Positions 26,501 through 34,581 of a DNA stretch of 64,000 nucleotides are shown here, piece by piece (within the stretch, counting starts at the first letter, position 1; each line of letters starts with the position of its first letter). Made by a program: the position numbers and the translations under genes. A model generated the notes under the pieces. It made no database searches. It saw only the letters and a list, made by a program, of their open reading frames with translations, and was not told the origin of the DNA. The stretch covers positions 62,001 through 126,000 of the forward strand of contig NZ_LT821239.1 of NCBI RefSeq assembly GCF_900169525.1, given 5' to 3'. Origin of the DNA: Corynebacterium pacaense (lineage in GTDB: Bacteria; Actinomycetota; Actinomycetes; Mycobacteriales; Mycobacteriaceae).

Positions 26501-28406
26501 CATCGGCGGCGGCGATGCCGACGCTGACCTTGCCCTCCGCCACCTTCAGGAGACGGTTGATGGCATCGTCGACGGTGCCTGCGAGCACGACGGCCCGGGA
26601 GCGGCCGTGGTTGCGGCGCGCAAGGGCGCGGGCGACGGGGATGAGATCGGCGTCCGTGCGCCCGCTGAGGAACTCAGCGAGGTCGGCCGCCGCCTGTCGA
26701 CGCCTCGACGGCAGGTGGCCCGATACCGGCAGGGCAACCACCTCATCGGGAAGCTGCGCCGCCTTCTGCACCGACGCCCTTCCATAAGCGGAGGAATCGA
26801 AGTCGGTGACCACGACGTGAGCGTTCGTGCCGCCGAAACCGAAGGCGGAAACTCCCGCGGTGGGGCGCTCGGAGTACTCCGGCCATTCGCGCGGGTCCTC
26901 CACGACCTCCAGGTGCTCCGCGTCGAAGTCGATGTACCGGTTGGGGCCGGAGAAGTTGACCGAGGGTGGCAGGGTCCTGTTCCGCATGGCAAGAACCACC
27001 TTGATGATGCCCGCGATACCGGCCGCCGCCTCGGTGTGCCCGAAGTTGCTCTTCGCGGATCCGAGCAGTGCGGGGTTCTCCGCGGACCTGCCGTGGCCGA
27101 GCACGGCGCCCAGTGCGGTGGCCTCGATGGGATCACCGAGTATGGTGCCCGTTCCGTGCGCCTCGATGTAATCGACAGTGGTGGGATCGACCCGGGCGTC
27201 CACATAGGCGCGCTGCAGCACATCGATCTGGGCGTCGGGGTTCGGGGCTGTCAGTCCGTTGGAGTGCCCATCGGAGTTGACGGCGGAACCCTTGAGCACG
27301 GCGAGGATCTCGTCGCCGTCGCGGATGGCGTCGTCGACACGCTTGAGCACGATCACCCCGGCACCGTCCGAGCGGACGAAACCGTCCGCATCGTCGGAGA
27401 AGGCATGGATCCTGCCACTCGGGCTGATCACGCCGAGCTCGGCGAAAGCCGTGGTGACGAAGGGTGATGCGAGAATGTTCACGCCACCGGCGACCGCATG
27501 ATCTGCCTCGCCGGTCCGCAGTGCGCGGATGGCCTGGTGGACGGCCACCAACGAGGAGGAGCAGGCGGTGTCCACGCTTATGGAAGGACCGCGGAAATCG
27601 AAGACATAGTTGATGCGGTTGGCCACGATCGCACTCGAGGTACCCGTCAGCGCATAGGGGTGAGCCTCGGCAGGATCGGCGGTGATCAGCATGCCGTAAT
27701 CGTTGTTGGTGGAACCCATGAACACTCCCACGGGTTCACCGCGCAGTTCATTCGGTGCGATCCGCGCGCTCTCCAGCGCCTCCCAGGTCAGTTCCAGCAG
27801 GATACGCTGCTGGGGATCCATGTTGGCGGCCTCCAGCGGGGAGAGTCCGAAGAACTCCGCGTCGAAACTGGAGATATCCGGCAGGTAGCCCCCGACGGTG
27901 CTGTACTCCTCCATCTTCTTCGACATCACCTCATCGCCCGCGTACTCGGACCAGCGTCCGATGGGCAGTTCTCCGATGCCGTCCCTGCCCTCGATGAGAA
28001 GTTTCCACATCTCCTCGATGTTCTCGGCACCGGGGAAGCGCGCGGCCATACCGACCACCGCGATGTCGTGGGTACCGGGCGTCTCGGCCGCGTCGCCGTT
28101 GGTGGAGAAGCTCAGGGGGCGGGCGCTGCCGGTGCGGGCGGGTTCTCCGTCGACCAGCCGCCTGGCCAGATCGCGGATGGTGGGGTACTCATATGCGATG
28201 GTGGCATCAAGCGATACATCGAGGAGATTCTCGAGTTCCCCGGAGAGCACCACGACATCGCGGGAGGACAGACCAAAGGTCTCCATCGCCTTATCGTCGG
28301 AAACTTCCTCCTCGGGAAGGCCGGTTGTCCTGACAACCCAGTCCCGAAGCCAGGTGCGGACCTGATCGGTTGTCATTTTCTGATCCGACGAGTGGCTCTG
28401 TTCCAT
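23565..28406 (-). CDS. pks13: Polyketide synthase Pks13, mycolate condensase
   Basis: 1613 residues; a shorter start at 28376 (MTTDQVRTW) is possible. It performs the Claisen condensation joining the two fatty chains of mycolic acid. Domains in order: N-terminal carrier (FGLSSRD, phosphopantetheine Ser about 48), ketosynthase with DTACSSS (Cys near 279) and EAHGTGT (His near 415), acyltransferase with GMSMGE (Ser near 730), second carrier LGLDSLMG (Ser near 1169), a Pro/Thr-rich linker (about 1210-1240) and thioesterase with GGWSFGG (Ser near 1409). Length is slightly below the 1733 of M. tuberculosis. No reductive domains are present, as expected. Confidence 0.98.
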   Translation of the reverse strand: MEQSHSSDQKMTTDQVRTWLRDWVVRTTGLPEEEVSDDKAMETFGLSSRDVVVLSGELENLLDVSLDATIAYEYPTIRDLARRLVDGEPARTGSARPLSFSTNGDAAETPGTHDIAVVGMAARFPGAENIEEMWKLLIEGRDGIGELPIGRWSEYAGDEVMSKKMEEYSTVGGYLPDISSFDAEFFGLSPLEAANMDPQQRILLELTWEALESARIAPNELRGEPVGVFMGSTNNDYGMLITADPAEAHPYALTGTSSAIVANRINYVFDFRGPSISVDTACSSSLVAVHQAIRALRTGEADHAVAGGVNILASPFVTTAFAELGVISPSGRIHAFSDDADGFVRSDGAGVIVLKRVDDAIRDGDEILAVLKGSAVNSDGHSNGLTAPNPDAQIDVLQRAYVDARVDPTTVDYIEAHGTGTILGDPIEATALGAVLGHGRSAENPALLGSAKSNFGHTEAAAGIAGIIKVVLAMRNRTLPPSVNFSGPNRYIDFDAEHLEVVEDPREWPEYSERPTAGVSAFGFGGTNAHVVVTDFDSSAYGRASVQKAAQLPDEVVALPVSGHLPSRRRQAAADLAEFLSGRTDADLIPVARALARRNHGRSRAVVLAGTVDDAINRLLKVAEGKVSVGIAAADAPAANGPVFVYSGFGSQHRKMIKDLCSTSPHFRERIEELDEMVKFESGWSIMDIVLDDEQTYDTETAQVAITAIQIALTDLLAEFGVRPAAVMGMSMGEIAAGYASGGLSDSDAMLIASHRSRLMGEGEKSLSEDELGAMAVVEFSPESLDAFIDTNPEYAGIEPAVYAGPGMTTVGGPREAVVALVEKLEAEGKFARLLNVRGAGHTSAVEPLLGELAGEIAGVEAKPLRIPLFSSVDKGVIYRPGAVVHDADYMLRCTRNPVYFQDATEAAFSEGYNTLVEISPNPVALMGMMNTAFSVGRPDAQLLFVLKRKVPEAETIRDLLSKLYVNGEPVDFAPLYGDGEIIDPPHITWKHQRFWTSARPSSGDRRELPGTRVTLPNNTVAFTTVAEMVPSAVAVMETAAEAVLRGSTLVAADERDSLPPSGEITTLVSRHLGGLSLSVYKVHGDVTSLVAEGFATTGGFGAVTPPLESEVEEPDSALSDLPLDVEAVRWDPDTETVEQRMKAIVSEAMGYDVDDLPRELPLIDLGLDSLMGMRIKNRIENDFQIPPLQVQALRDASVADVVHLVEDLVAGQQLDDAPDASPAPTEPAPTEPAVRVGTPVESATGNGVGVAPRDASERMVFGTWAGLTGAAAAGVTSPLPKIDVDKATEIAERLTERSGVSISVEQVLAAETLEPLADAVREGFETEVEGNIRVLRPRPEGSEKPAVFMFHPAGGSSVVYQPLMRRLPEDVPVYGVERLEGQLEDRAAAYVEDVKAYSDGLPVILGGWSFGGALAFEVASQLQDSDVEVATIALLDTVQAAEPSPDTPEETRARWERYQAFAKKTYGLDFPVPFELLETAGEDALLGMLGEFLSSTDASEHGISAGVLEHQRASFVDNRILDKLDFTRWAAVSAPVLLFRAERMHEGAIELEPSYATIDPDGGWSVIVEELEIIQLRGDHLAVVDEPEIGTVGAHLTRRIEEIAHKNNLTES

Positions 28407-28780
28407 GCGGATGGCCCCAGCCTTTCACAACGATTGATTAAAACTCTGCATTCAAATGTCCATCATCTGGCGGTGCCACGGAACCTCGAGCGACCGTGCA
28501 CCGTGGCGGTGGCGAGAACACCCGCCGATCTGAAGGACCCGTATCCGAAGCTATATCGCCACGGATTCCGAAAGTGTTTCATCCGCGGGCGCCCAGCCGA
28601 TTCGACTACCGCCGGACAACCTGGCCAACCGACCTGGCACACCAACCTGCCAAACCAACGAAATAAACAAGGAAGAGATACTACCAAGAACTCGGGCGCC
28701 GGAGAGAATCCGACCCTGGCACGGCCTCTGTCCACCCCCGGCGATATCGTGCCGGGGGTCCCGGCCGCACAGTTGCCGAC
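28407..28780. other. Intergenic region between fadD32 and pks13
   Basis: 374 bp between two minus-strand genes usually closer together. It holds a strong hairpin just after fadD32 (28735-28758) and, before pks13, an AT-rich stretch (28425-28460) suited to a separate promoter, so pks13-accD3 may be transcribed apart from fadD32. I see no protein-coding frame worth calling. Confidence 0.5.
28735..28758 (-). terminator. Hairpin downstream of fadD32
   Basis: Perfect 8-bp arms CCCCCGGC / GCCGGGGG around an 8-base loop, starting about 23 bp outside (upstream in coordinates reversed) of the pks13-facing side and lying in the gap before the fadD32 stop at 28781. No T-run follows, so it could be an attenuator or mRNA stabiliser instead. 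Confidence 0.4.
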
Positions 28781-30646
28781 CTAGTTGCCCTCTTCCGCGT
28801 TCTCGCGGAGGAAGGTGGCCTGATTCACGCGGCGGGCGATCTTGCCCGAGGAGGATCGCGCGATCTCGTCCGGGGCCAGGATGCGGATGACCTCCGGCAC
28901 CAGGCCATGCGCGTTGGCCACCGCCGTGCGAATGGCGTCGATGGCGGCGGCATCACCGGATTGCTCGGCTGCGGGATCGCGCTCGGCCAGGATCACCAAC
29001 TTCTCCACATCCTCGCCGGGGACCGCGAAGGCGGCGACGCAGTCGACCCTGACGTGGTCCGTTGCCGCCTGAACCGTGAACTCGATGTCCTGGGGGTAGT
29101 GGTTGCGTCCCGCAACCACGATGAGATCCTTGCGGCGACCGGTGATGTAGAGCTCATTGTCAACGATGGCCCCGAGGTCGCCGGTGGCCATCCAGTGGTT
29201 GTCTTCCACCGCGCCCTCGGCCCGCGAACTCTCCGGCAGACGGTGTTCCAGGGTGTTGCGGAAGGTCTGTGCGGTGTCCTCCTCGCGGTCGAAGTAGCCC
29301 ACCGCGGTGTTCTCACCGTGGGTCCAGATCTCACCGATCTGCCCGTCGGGAAGCTCAGTTGCGGTGTCCGGATCCACTATCACCAGCTGCTGCGGGGTGA
29401 CCACCTGACCGTTGGAGACGAAAGCCACCGCGCTGGGGGCACCCCTGTCCACCAGGATGGCCCTGTTGCGCGCCAGCTCCTCGCGGTCGAAGTAGGAGAT
29501 CAGGGGGCGGTTCTCCGTCTGCGGGGTGGATACCAGCAGCGAGGCCTCCGCGAGACCGTAGGAGGGGCGCAGGGACTTGACAGGGAGGCCGTAGGGTTCG
29601 AATGCCTCGCGGAATGTTGTCAGGGCCTTTTCCGTCACCGGCTCGGATCCGATGATCACGGCGTCGATGGCGGAGAGGTCGAGCTCCTCACCCTCGGCCG
29701 GCCTGGCGAAGCGCGCGGCCAGCTCAAGGGCGAAGTTCGGGACCACGGTGTAGACGTTGTGGTCACCCTCGCGCCGCGAGAGCTGCCTGATCCAGCGAGA
29801 GGGCTGCTGCACGAAGTCACGGGGATTCATGAACTCATTGTCCAGGCCGAGCATGGTCACGAAGGCGCCGAGGATGATGCCCATGTCGTGGTGCAGCGGG
29901 AGCCAGGAGACCAGACGCAGAGGAGTGCGCAGATTGGCGGCGGTGAAGATCTGCAGCACGTTGGTCAGGATCGAGCGGTTGGTCAGGACCACGCCGGCGG
30001 GAGTGCGGGTGGATCCGGAGGTGTACTGCAGAAAGGCGGTGAGGTCGATGGGTGCGGCCTGGCGCATGGCGGACAGGCGTTTGCCCGCTTCGGTCATCAT
30101 GGGGTTCTCGTAGGACTCCGCGAGACTGTCCGGCAGGGAATCCACGGACAGGATTCGTGGCCGCTCCGCTGCCGGGATGGAGGAGAAGTGCCTGCGCACG
30201 GCGGCTGCGGAATGTGCGTTGGTGAGCACGACCTGTGGTTCACAGTCGGCGAACACCGCATTGAGGTGATCGGCGTGACCCGGCTCGGTGGGATCATAGA
30301 GGGGAACCGGAACCATGCCCGCATAGATCGATCCGAGGAAACTGAAGAGGTACTCGGGGCTGTTGTTGGCCAGAATGGCCGTGCGGTCACCGATGGAGGC
30401 GACCTGCTGGAGCCGGCCCGCGACAGCCTTGATCCGGGTGTTGATCTGCTCGCGGGTGTACTCGATGCATATTCCCTCGCGGGAGTTGGAGAAATCCCAG
30501 AAGCGCATACGCACCTTGTCCCCACCGCCCTCGGCGATATCGGACTGGTACATGAGCTCGGCCATGGCTGCCAGGGTCAGAAAGGGCGGAAGGTTGATTT
30601 CGCCGTTCTCATCGAAGAATGCTCCGATGGCTTTGTCCAGATCCAT
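28781..30646 (-). CDS. fadD32: Long-chain fatty acid-AMP ligase FadD32
   Basis: 621 residues. FadD32 activates the meromycolic chain as acyl-AMP and loads it on the N-terminal carrier of Pks13. The adenylation motif A3 is LQYTSGSTRTPAGVVLTN (residues about 209-226). Also visible are LPLHHDMGIILG, a FAAL hallmark, YGLAEASLLVS, and the A8 hinge YITGRRKDLIVVAGRNHYPQDIE followed by a C-terminal domain ending SSGKIARRVNQATFLRE. The start at 30646 has AAGGAAG eight bases upstream. Next to pks13 and accD3, the assignment is secure. Confidence 0.97.
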   Translation of the reverse strand: MDLDKAIGAFFDENGEINLPPFLTLAAMAELMYQSDIAEGGGDKVRMRFWDFSNSREGICIEYTREQINTRIKAVAGRLQQVASIGDRTAILANNSPEYLFSFLGSIYAGMVPVPLYDPTEPGHADHLNAVFADCEPQVVLTNAHSAAAVRRHFSSIPAAERPRILSVDSLPDSLAESYENPMMTEAGKRLSAMRQAAPIDLTAFLQYTSGSTRTPAGVVLTNRSILTNVLQIFTAANLRTPLRLVSWLPLHHDMGIILGAFVTMLGLDNEFMNPRDFVQQPSRWIRQLSRREGDHNVYTVVPNFALELAARFARPAEGEELDLSAIDAVIIGSEPVTEKALTTFREAFEPYGLPVKSLRPSYGLAEASLLVSTPQTENRPLISYFDREELARNRAILVDRGAPSAVAFVSNGQVVTPQQLVIVDPDTATELPDGQIGEIWTHGENTAVGYFDREEDTAQTFRNTLEHRLPESSRAEGAVEDNHWMATGDLGAIVDNELYITGRRKDLIVVAGRNHYPQDIEFTVQAATDHVRVDCVAAFAVPGEDVEKLVILAERDPAAEQSGDAAAIDAIRTAVANAHGLVPEVIRILAPDEIARSSSGKIARRVNQATFLRENAEEGN

Positions 30647-30771
30647 AAATCTTCCTTAATCGTCTATTGCGGGAATTCAGGCCGGGGCAGCCCCATCACC
30701 ACTTTGCATTTCGAATTTGGTCTCAATTTCATTACGTTCGGGAAATAACCCTAGCGGACGGCGGCGTCCAA

Positions 30772-30788
30772 GCCCCAACTTTCGGGGC
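30772..30788 (-). terminator. Short hairpin between the Rv3802-like gene and fadD32
   Basis: GCCCC, seven bases, GGGGC, located 14 bp after the lipase gene stop at 30802. It could end or attenuate transcription from the lipase gene before fadD32. The stem is only 5 bp and no T-run follows. Confidence 0.3.
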
Positions 30789-30801
30789 CCCGGTTCCGAA
30801 T

Positions 30802-31725
30802 TCAGCCGTTGTCGATGAGGTTTTCAGCCCAGTTCACCAGCCAGGCGTTGGTGGTTGTACCCGGGATCACGTTCGGGTTGGTGGCGTACTGCGCATGGAT
30901 TCCGTTCGCGGCGACCATGGCCATGGCCCGGTCCAGTGCATTGCCCACATTCGCGGGGGCATCGCAGATGGAGTCGTCGGGGGCGCAGATATCGAAGACG
31001 CGGTCATTGAGTTCGCCGAATCCACCCACCCGCGGTCCGCGCATGGTGGCACCGGGAACGATCGGCTGCACCAGCAGGCTCAGGGGCTGCAACGCGACCT
31101 CGGCTCCGACTCCGGAGACGAAATTGCCAGGGAACTGGCCCACACCTGGTTCCCTGCGGCCGTCAGCAACCAGGGCGACACCCCTGATGCTGTCCGCCGG
31201 CACCGCCGCCTGCCCCGAACCGATCTGCGCCGCCAGGTCACCGGCAATCACCGCGCCCTGGGAGAATCCGGCGATGACGAACTGGGTCAGCGGGCACTCG
31301 TTGTGGGTGCTCACCATCTCACCCGTCATCCTGGACAGACCCTCGGTGCGCGACTGATCATAGGACATCTCATTCTGCGCATTGATGTTTCGGAACTGCG
31401 CGGTATATGGAAGGGTCCACACCTTCACCTCATCGGCGCTGTAGCGTTCCTGCAGCGGCCTTGTCACCGACAGCATGAAGGATGCCGGGTTCGCCGTAGG
31501 GTTCACCGGGTCGTCGTTCGCCGCGGATTCCCAGGTGCCCGGGGCTGCAATGAATTCCACCGCCGGACACCATTCCGGCTGTTCCGGGGCCGCCGATGTC
31601 CCGGTTCCACCCGGCCCGCCGGTGCCCCCCTCATCATCGGAGGTGTTGTTCACCCATTGGATCGCACTGACTCCGATGATCACGAGCACCACGATGGCGG
31701 CAATGACGATGATCGTTTTCCTCAT
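30802..31725 (-). CDS. Cutinase-like lipase, Rv3802c homologue
   Basis: 307 residues with an N-terminal membrane helix (about 4-22) and a Gly-rich linker, then a cutinase-family alpha/beta hydrolase. The nucleophile motif is FVIAGFSQGAVIAGDLAAQI (Ser in GFSQG, residues about 170-174). The catalytic Asp and His are in the C-terminal DRVFDICAPDDSICDAP and AANGIHAQYAT segments. Its mycobacterial equivalent Rv3802c (Culp6) is an essential phospholipase/thioesterase near fadD32 thought to link lipid turnover with mycolate synthesis. It starts 3 bp after the DUF732 gene stop and shares its operon. Confidence 0.92.
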   Translation of the reverse strand: MRKTIIVIAAIVVLVIIGVSAIQWVNNTSDDEGGTGGPGGTGTSAAPEQPEWCPAVEFIAAPGTWESAANDDPVNPTANPASFMLSVTRPLQERYSADEVKVWTLPYTAQFRNINAQNEMSYDQSRTEGLSRMTGEMVSTHNECPLTQFVIAGFSQGAVIAGDLAAQIGSGQAAVPADSIRGVALVADGRREPGVGQFPGNFVSGVGAEVALQPLSLLVQPIVPGATMRGPRVGGFGELNDRVFDICAPDDSICDAPANVGNALDRAMAMVAANGIHAQYATNPNVIPGTTTNAWLVNWAENLIDNG

Positions 31726-31728
31726 CGT

Positions 31729-32265
31729 TTAACAGTACGCCCGTTCCGCGGTGCTCCTGATCAGCTCGGTGATAGTCGCACCCTGATCCTCTGCAACGTC
31801 GGTGCGCCCCTGAGCGATCAGCTGCCCTGCAATGGCGTCGAGCGTGAAGTTGTCCACGCCCTCCTCCCTGGAGCGGCACACGGTGTTCGCTGCAGCGATC
31901 ATCTGATCCTCCACCCCGTCGACGTTCACGCCACCCGCCCTGAGCCCGTCGAGGAAGTCCAGTTCCGCCGGAGTGCGTTCAACGGTGAACTCCGGCAGTT
32001 CCGAAACCTCCTCTGCCGGCTGATCACGCGGCGCGGGGTTCGACCCGCCCCCGGAGGCACGCGGGGAGCTGGAGCTTCTCGACGCCTCGGAACCGGCACC
32101 GGCCTCCGAGGACCCAGTGGTCGCGCTCTCCCGCGCAACCGAGGTGGTTGCGGATTCGGTTGCGGTTCCGGATCCCTCGACGGTGACTCCGCCGCACGCG
32201 GCGAGCGTGGCGGCGAAGCCCAGGACTGCCGCCACAAGGGCGGTTCGGGTTCTAGTGAAGGTCAC
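31729..32265 (-). CDS. DUF732 lipoprotein
   Basis: 178 residues from GTG 32265, which shares one base with the cop1 stop (TAGTG). A lipoprotein signal ends in the lipobox LAAC near residue 23. A Ser/Thr/Ala-rich linker of about 70 residues follows, then a C-terminal DUF732 domain (LDFLDGLRAGGVNVDGVEDQMIAAANTVC and the closing AYC, a likely disulfide). It is exported to the cell envelope; function is unknown. It sits between the mycolyltransferase and the lipase. Confidence 0.88.
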   Translation of the reverse strand: MTFTRTRTALVAAVLGFAATLAACGGVTVEGSGTATESATTSVARESATTGSSEAGAGSEASRSSSSPRASGGGSNPAPRDQPAEEVSELPEFTVERTPAELDFLDGLRAGGVNVDGVEDQMIAAANTVCRSREEGVDNFTLDAIAGQLIAQGRTDVAEDQGATITELIRSTAERAYC

Positions 32266-34214
32266 TACGAACGATTCTCCTCAATTCGACCGTTGACCTG
32301 TCGGATGGTTCCGTGCTGGAAGGTGATGCTCTCCCCGCCGGCGCTGATGGCGGACTGATCGGTGGTCGGCCATCCGTACTCGCCCTGCTCCCAACCCTTC
32401 GCGCCCCAGGCGTTGAAGATCTCGCCGTACTTGATGTAGTGGGCACCGGTGGATTCGGACCAGTAGATGTTGCCGTTATCAAATTCCTGGAAGGCGCCGC
32501 CGTTGATCAGCTTCTCATCGCCCTTGGGGAAGCCGAGGGTCTGCGCGACACCGTCCGCCATGTACTTCCTGGCGATTTCACCGCGGACCCAGAATGCCTG
32601 CTTCTGCGGCGTGCGCAGAACATATCCTCCCTGGAACTGCTGTGACAGGCCTCCGTTGAAGGACACCGCCGCACCCGTCGGGTAGCCCAGGCTTCCCTGC
32701 TCATATCCCTGGGTACCCCATGCGGCGAGCATGTCGCCGGGGATCTCCCACGGACCGGTGGTGGCGGTCCAGTAGATGGATCCGTTTTCGAAGGTCACGA
32801 AGCGTCCCCGGCCGTCCGGCGTTTTCATCTCGCTCGAGGTCGGGAAGCCCAGCCAGGACTCCGGGCCACCGAGCTCGGAGTAGCGGGCGTTGATGCGCCC
32901 GACCAGGCCGAAGGCGCCGGTCTCGGCGGACCAGTATGCCCGGCCGTTGGCGAAGTCCTGGGCCATTCCACCCGAGGTGGGGTATTCATTGGTCAGGCAG
33001 GTGCCCATGGCACCGTCCCTGGTCGCCTCTGCGATGGCTCCCACGGGCGCACAGTTCGCTCCGCGATCCTCCTGGGACAGCCCCAGGGAATCGGCGATGA
33101 AAGGCCAGGCCTGGGTCATCTCGAACTGCCAGTAGGGCCATGCGTGCACGCCGGAGGGGCGGAAGCGCGAGGTGACCTCGACCCCCGCCTTGTTGGCCGC
33201 ATCCACGAAGGTCTGGGTGGACATCCGGGAGATGACCTCGAGGCCGACGCCGGCGGCGTTGGCCGGACCGGTGGCAACGGATCCCTGCTGGCCGAAATCG
33301 TCCGCTCCCGAACCAGCGGAGACGTAGATGGACTTGCCCTTGAGTGCTGCGACATTGCGCTTGGGATCATTCTCCAGCCAGCGCTGCGATCCCGCGGTGC
33401 CCCACATGGCGTTGACGTCGTATCCGCCGGCATCGGCGAGAGCGGCGCCGATGGCCGCGGGCATGCCCATGGAGGTGGTGTCCAGGTAGCCGGAGAAGGA
33501 CCCGACGAAGTTGAACAGCTCGGGGTGGTGGGCGGCGATGTTCACCGCGGCGGTGCCACCCATGGAGATACCGGTGATGGCGCGCTGTTCACTGGAGCGA
33601 AATCCGTTGGCCAGGATCGGGGTCAGTTCCTTGGTCAGGAAGGTTTCCCACTTGTAGTTCTTGCCGTTGTTGGGCTGTTCCCAGTCCGAGTAGAAGGAGC
33701 TCTCGCCGCCGACGGGCAGCACGACGATGGCGTTCTTGTCCGCGTAGAACTGCTCGATGTTGGTCTCGATGGTCCAACCGCTCTGCTCCTCGATGGCGCG
33801 CAGGCCGTCCAGCGCCCAGACCTCGGGGAATTCACGGCCGGGATCGGAGTACCAGTCGCGGGGAAGCAGCAGCTGGACCTTGATCGGGCGGTCCGGCATC
33901 GCGGCCGACTTGATGGTCAGGATGACGTGATGGGAGGTTGCCCACTCCGCGCTAACCACCTGGACGCCCTCGGGAAGGCCCGGGATACTCGGATAGGTCA
34001 CCTCGCCGTGGGGCAGCTCCTCAACGCGGGGCTGCAGGTAATCGGTCAGGCCGTCGGTGATACTGCCGATCTCTGAGCTTGAACTCGAGCTCTGTGCCAT
34101 GGCGACAGGGCTGGTCAATGTCATTCCCAGCGCAATCGCGGTGGGGATGGCGCCCGCCGTGATCCAGAGGGAACGGAATCTGGCCTTGGTCGAACGGGAT
34201 GCGGTGTCGCGCAT
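32265..34214 (-). CDS. cop1: Trehalose corynomycolyltransferase Cop1 (PS1-like) with LGFP repeats
   Basis: 649 residues from ATG 34214 (AAAGGA eight bases upstream; an earlier in-frame start lacks one). A signal peptide ends at about residue 40 (VAMA). The antigen-85-type esterase domain moves corynomycolates onto arabinogalactan and trehalose. The nucleophile is Ser in [22 protein letters not shown] (about residue 207 from this start), with [18 protein letters not shown] typical of the family and the catalytic His in [10 protein letters not shown]. The C-terminal half carries at least three LGFP repeats ([27 protein letters not shown]), thought to anchor it in the cell wall. Confidence 0.97.
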   Translation of the reverse strand: MRDTASRSTKARFRSLWITAGAIPTAIALGMTLTSPVAMAQSSSSSSEIGSITDGLTDYLQPRVEELPHGEVTYPSIPGLPEGVQVVSAEWATSHHVILTIKSAAMPDRPIKVQLLLPRDWYSDPGREFPEVWALDGLRAIEEQSGWTIETNIEQFYADKNAIVVLPVGGESSFYSDWEQPNNGKNYKWETFLTKELTPILANGFRSSEQRAITGISMGGTAAVNIAAHHPELFNFVGSFSGYLDTTSMGMPAAIGAALADAGGYDVNAMWGTAGSQRWLENDPKRNVAALKGKSIYVSAGSGADDFGQQGSVATGPANAAGVGLEVISRMSTQTFVDAANKAGVEVTSRFRPSGVHAWPYWQFEMTQAWPFIADSLGLSQEDRGANCAPVGAIAEATRDGAMGTCLTNEYPTSGGMAQDFANGRAYWSAETGAFGLVGRINARYSELGGPESWLGFPTSSEMKTPDGRGRFVTFENGSIYWTATTGPWEIPGDMLAAWGTQGYEQGSLGYPTGAAVSFNGGLSQQFQGGYVLRTPQKQAFWVRGEIARKYMADGVAQTLGFPKGDEKLINGGAFQEFDNGNIYWSESTGAHYIKYGEIFNAWGAKGWEQGEYGWPTTDQSAISAGGESITFQHGTIRQVNGRIEENRS

Positions 34215-34282
34215 GAATGTGTCCTTTTTCTTATTTCGAGTGCTACCTGCCCAGTCCCTCATAGAATCACGGTGCCGTCAAC

Positions 34283-34303
34283 CCGGAGGTTCCCCGCCTC
34301 CGG
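34283..34303 (-). promoter_or_regulatory. Hairpin in the presumed cop1 5' leader
   Basis: Perfect 7-bp arms CCGGAGG / CCTCCGG around a 7-base loop, 69 bp upstream of the cop1 start. It could be an attenuator or a leader structure; no T-run is present. Confidence 0.35.
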
Positions 34304-34426
34304 CCTGACCGCTCCGATGGGAGGGACCGTGCCCGTGTTGAATCTTCAGTTCTTCACTGTGTGTCGTAATCCCGGGGCGAAGAGTTACACATGTGGGTGT
34401 GCAGCCGACTCCGAACCCAGATTGCC

Positions 34427-34449
34427 CTCAAGTTTAAGTTCAACTTGAG
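34427..34449. promoter_or_regulatory. Palindromic operator candidate upstream of cop1
   Basis: CTCAAGTT, seven bases, AACTTGAG: perfect 8-bp arms in an AT-rich pocket about 213 bp before the cop1 start. Size and symmetry fit a dimeric repressor or activator; no matching regulator is known to me. Confidence 0.45.
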
Positions 34450-34525
34450 ACTTTTATCAATGCCACACCGAAAATCGGTGAAATAATCAGCATCCGTGGA
34501 GCCCGAACGCCCGACCGATATGCGT

Positions 34526-34555
34526 GCACCCCCGGCGCATCCCCTGTGGGGGTGC
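34526..34555 (-). terminator. Hairpin downstream of cmytB
   Basis: GCACCCCC / GGGGGTGC, perfect 8-bp arms with a 14-base loop, 27 bp beyond the cmytB stop and adjoining the 16-bp repeat copy at 34559. No T-run follows on the minus strand. Confidence 0.45.
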
Positions 34556-34558
34556 GGT

Positions 34559-34574
34559 GGGGGCGTCGAAAAGC
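34559..34574 (-). repeat. 16-bp interspersed repeat, copy A
   Basis: GGGGGCGTCGAAAAGC on the plus strand, 8 bp beyond the cmytB stop codon. Identical to the copy at 46032-46047 and one base different from 44751-44766. Confidence 0.8.
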
Positions 34575-34581
34575 ATGGGTG

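Larger units (their letters stand above)
34215..34581. other. Regulatory region between cmytB and cop1
   Basis: 367 bp. On the cmytB side are the 16-bp repeat (34559-34574) and the hairpin at 34526-34555. The middle has an AT-rich core with a 23-bp palindrome at 34427-34449 and a small one (CACCGA / TCGGTG) at 34466-34480. Near cop1 is CCGGAGG / CCTCCGG at 34283-34303, in the cop1 leader. The layout suggests cop1 has its own regulated promoter. Confidence 0.5.

Noticed and set aside
23874..27467. A 1197-codon open frame antisense to pks13
   Set aside because: High-GC DNA gives long antisense frames when codon third positions are G/C. The translation is rich in Gly, Arg, His and Asp without domains, and pks13 on the other strand is unmistakable.
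28907..30748. A 613-codon open frame antisense to fadD32
   Set aside because: Same effect; composition is unlike a protein and the real gene on the minus strand is complete.
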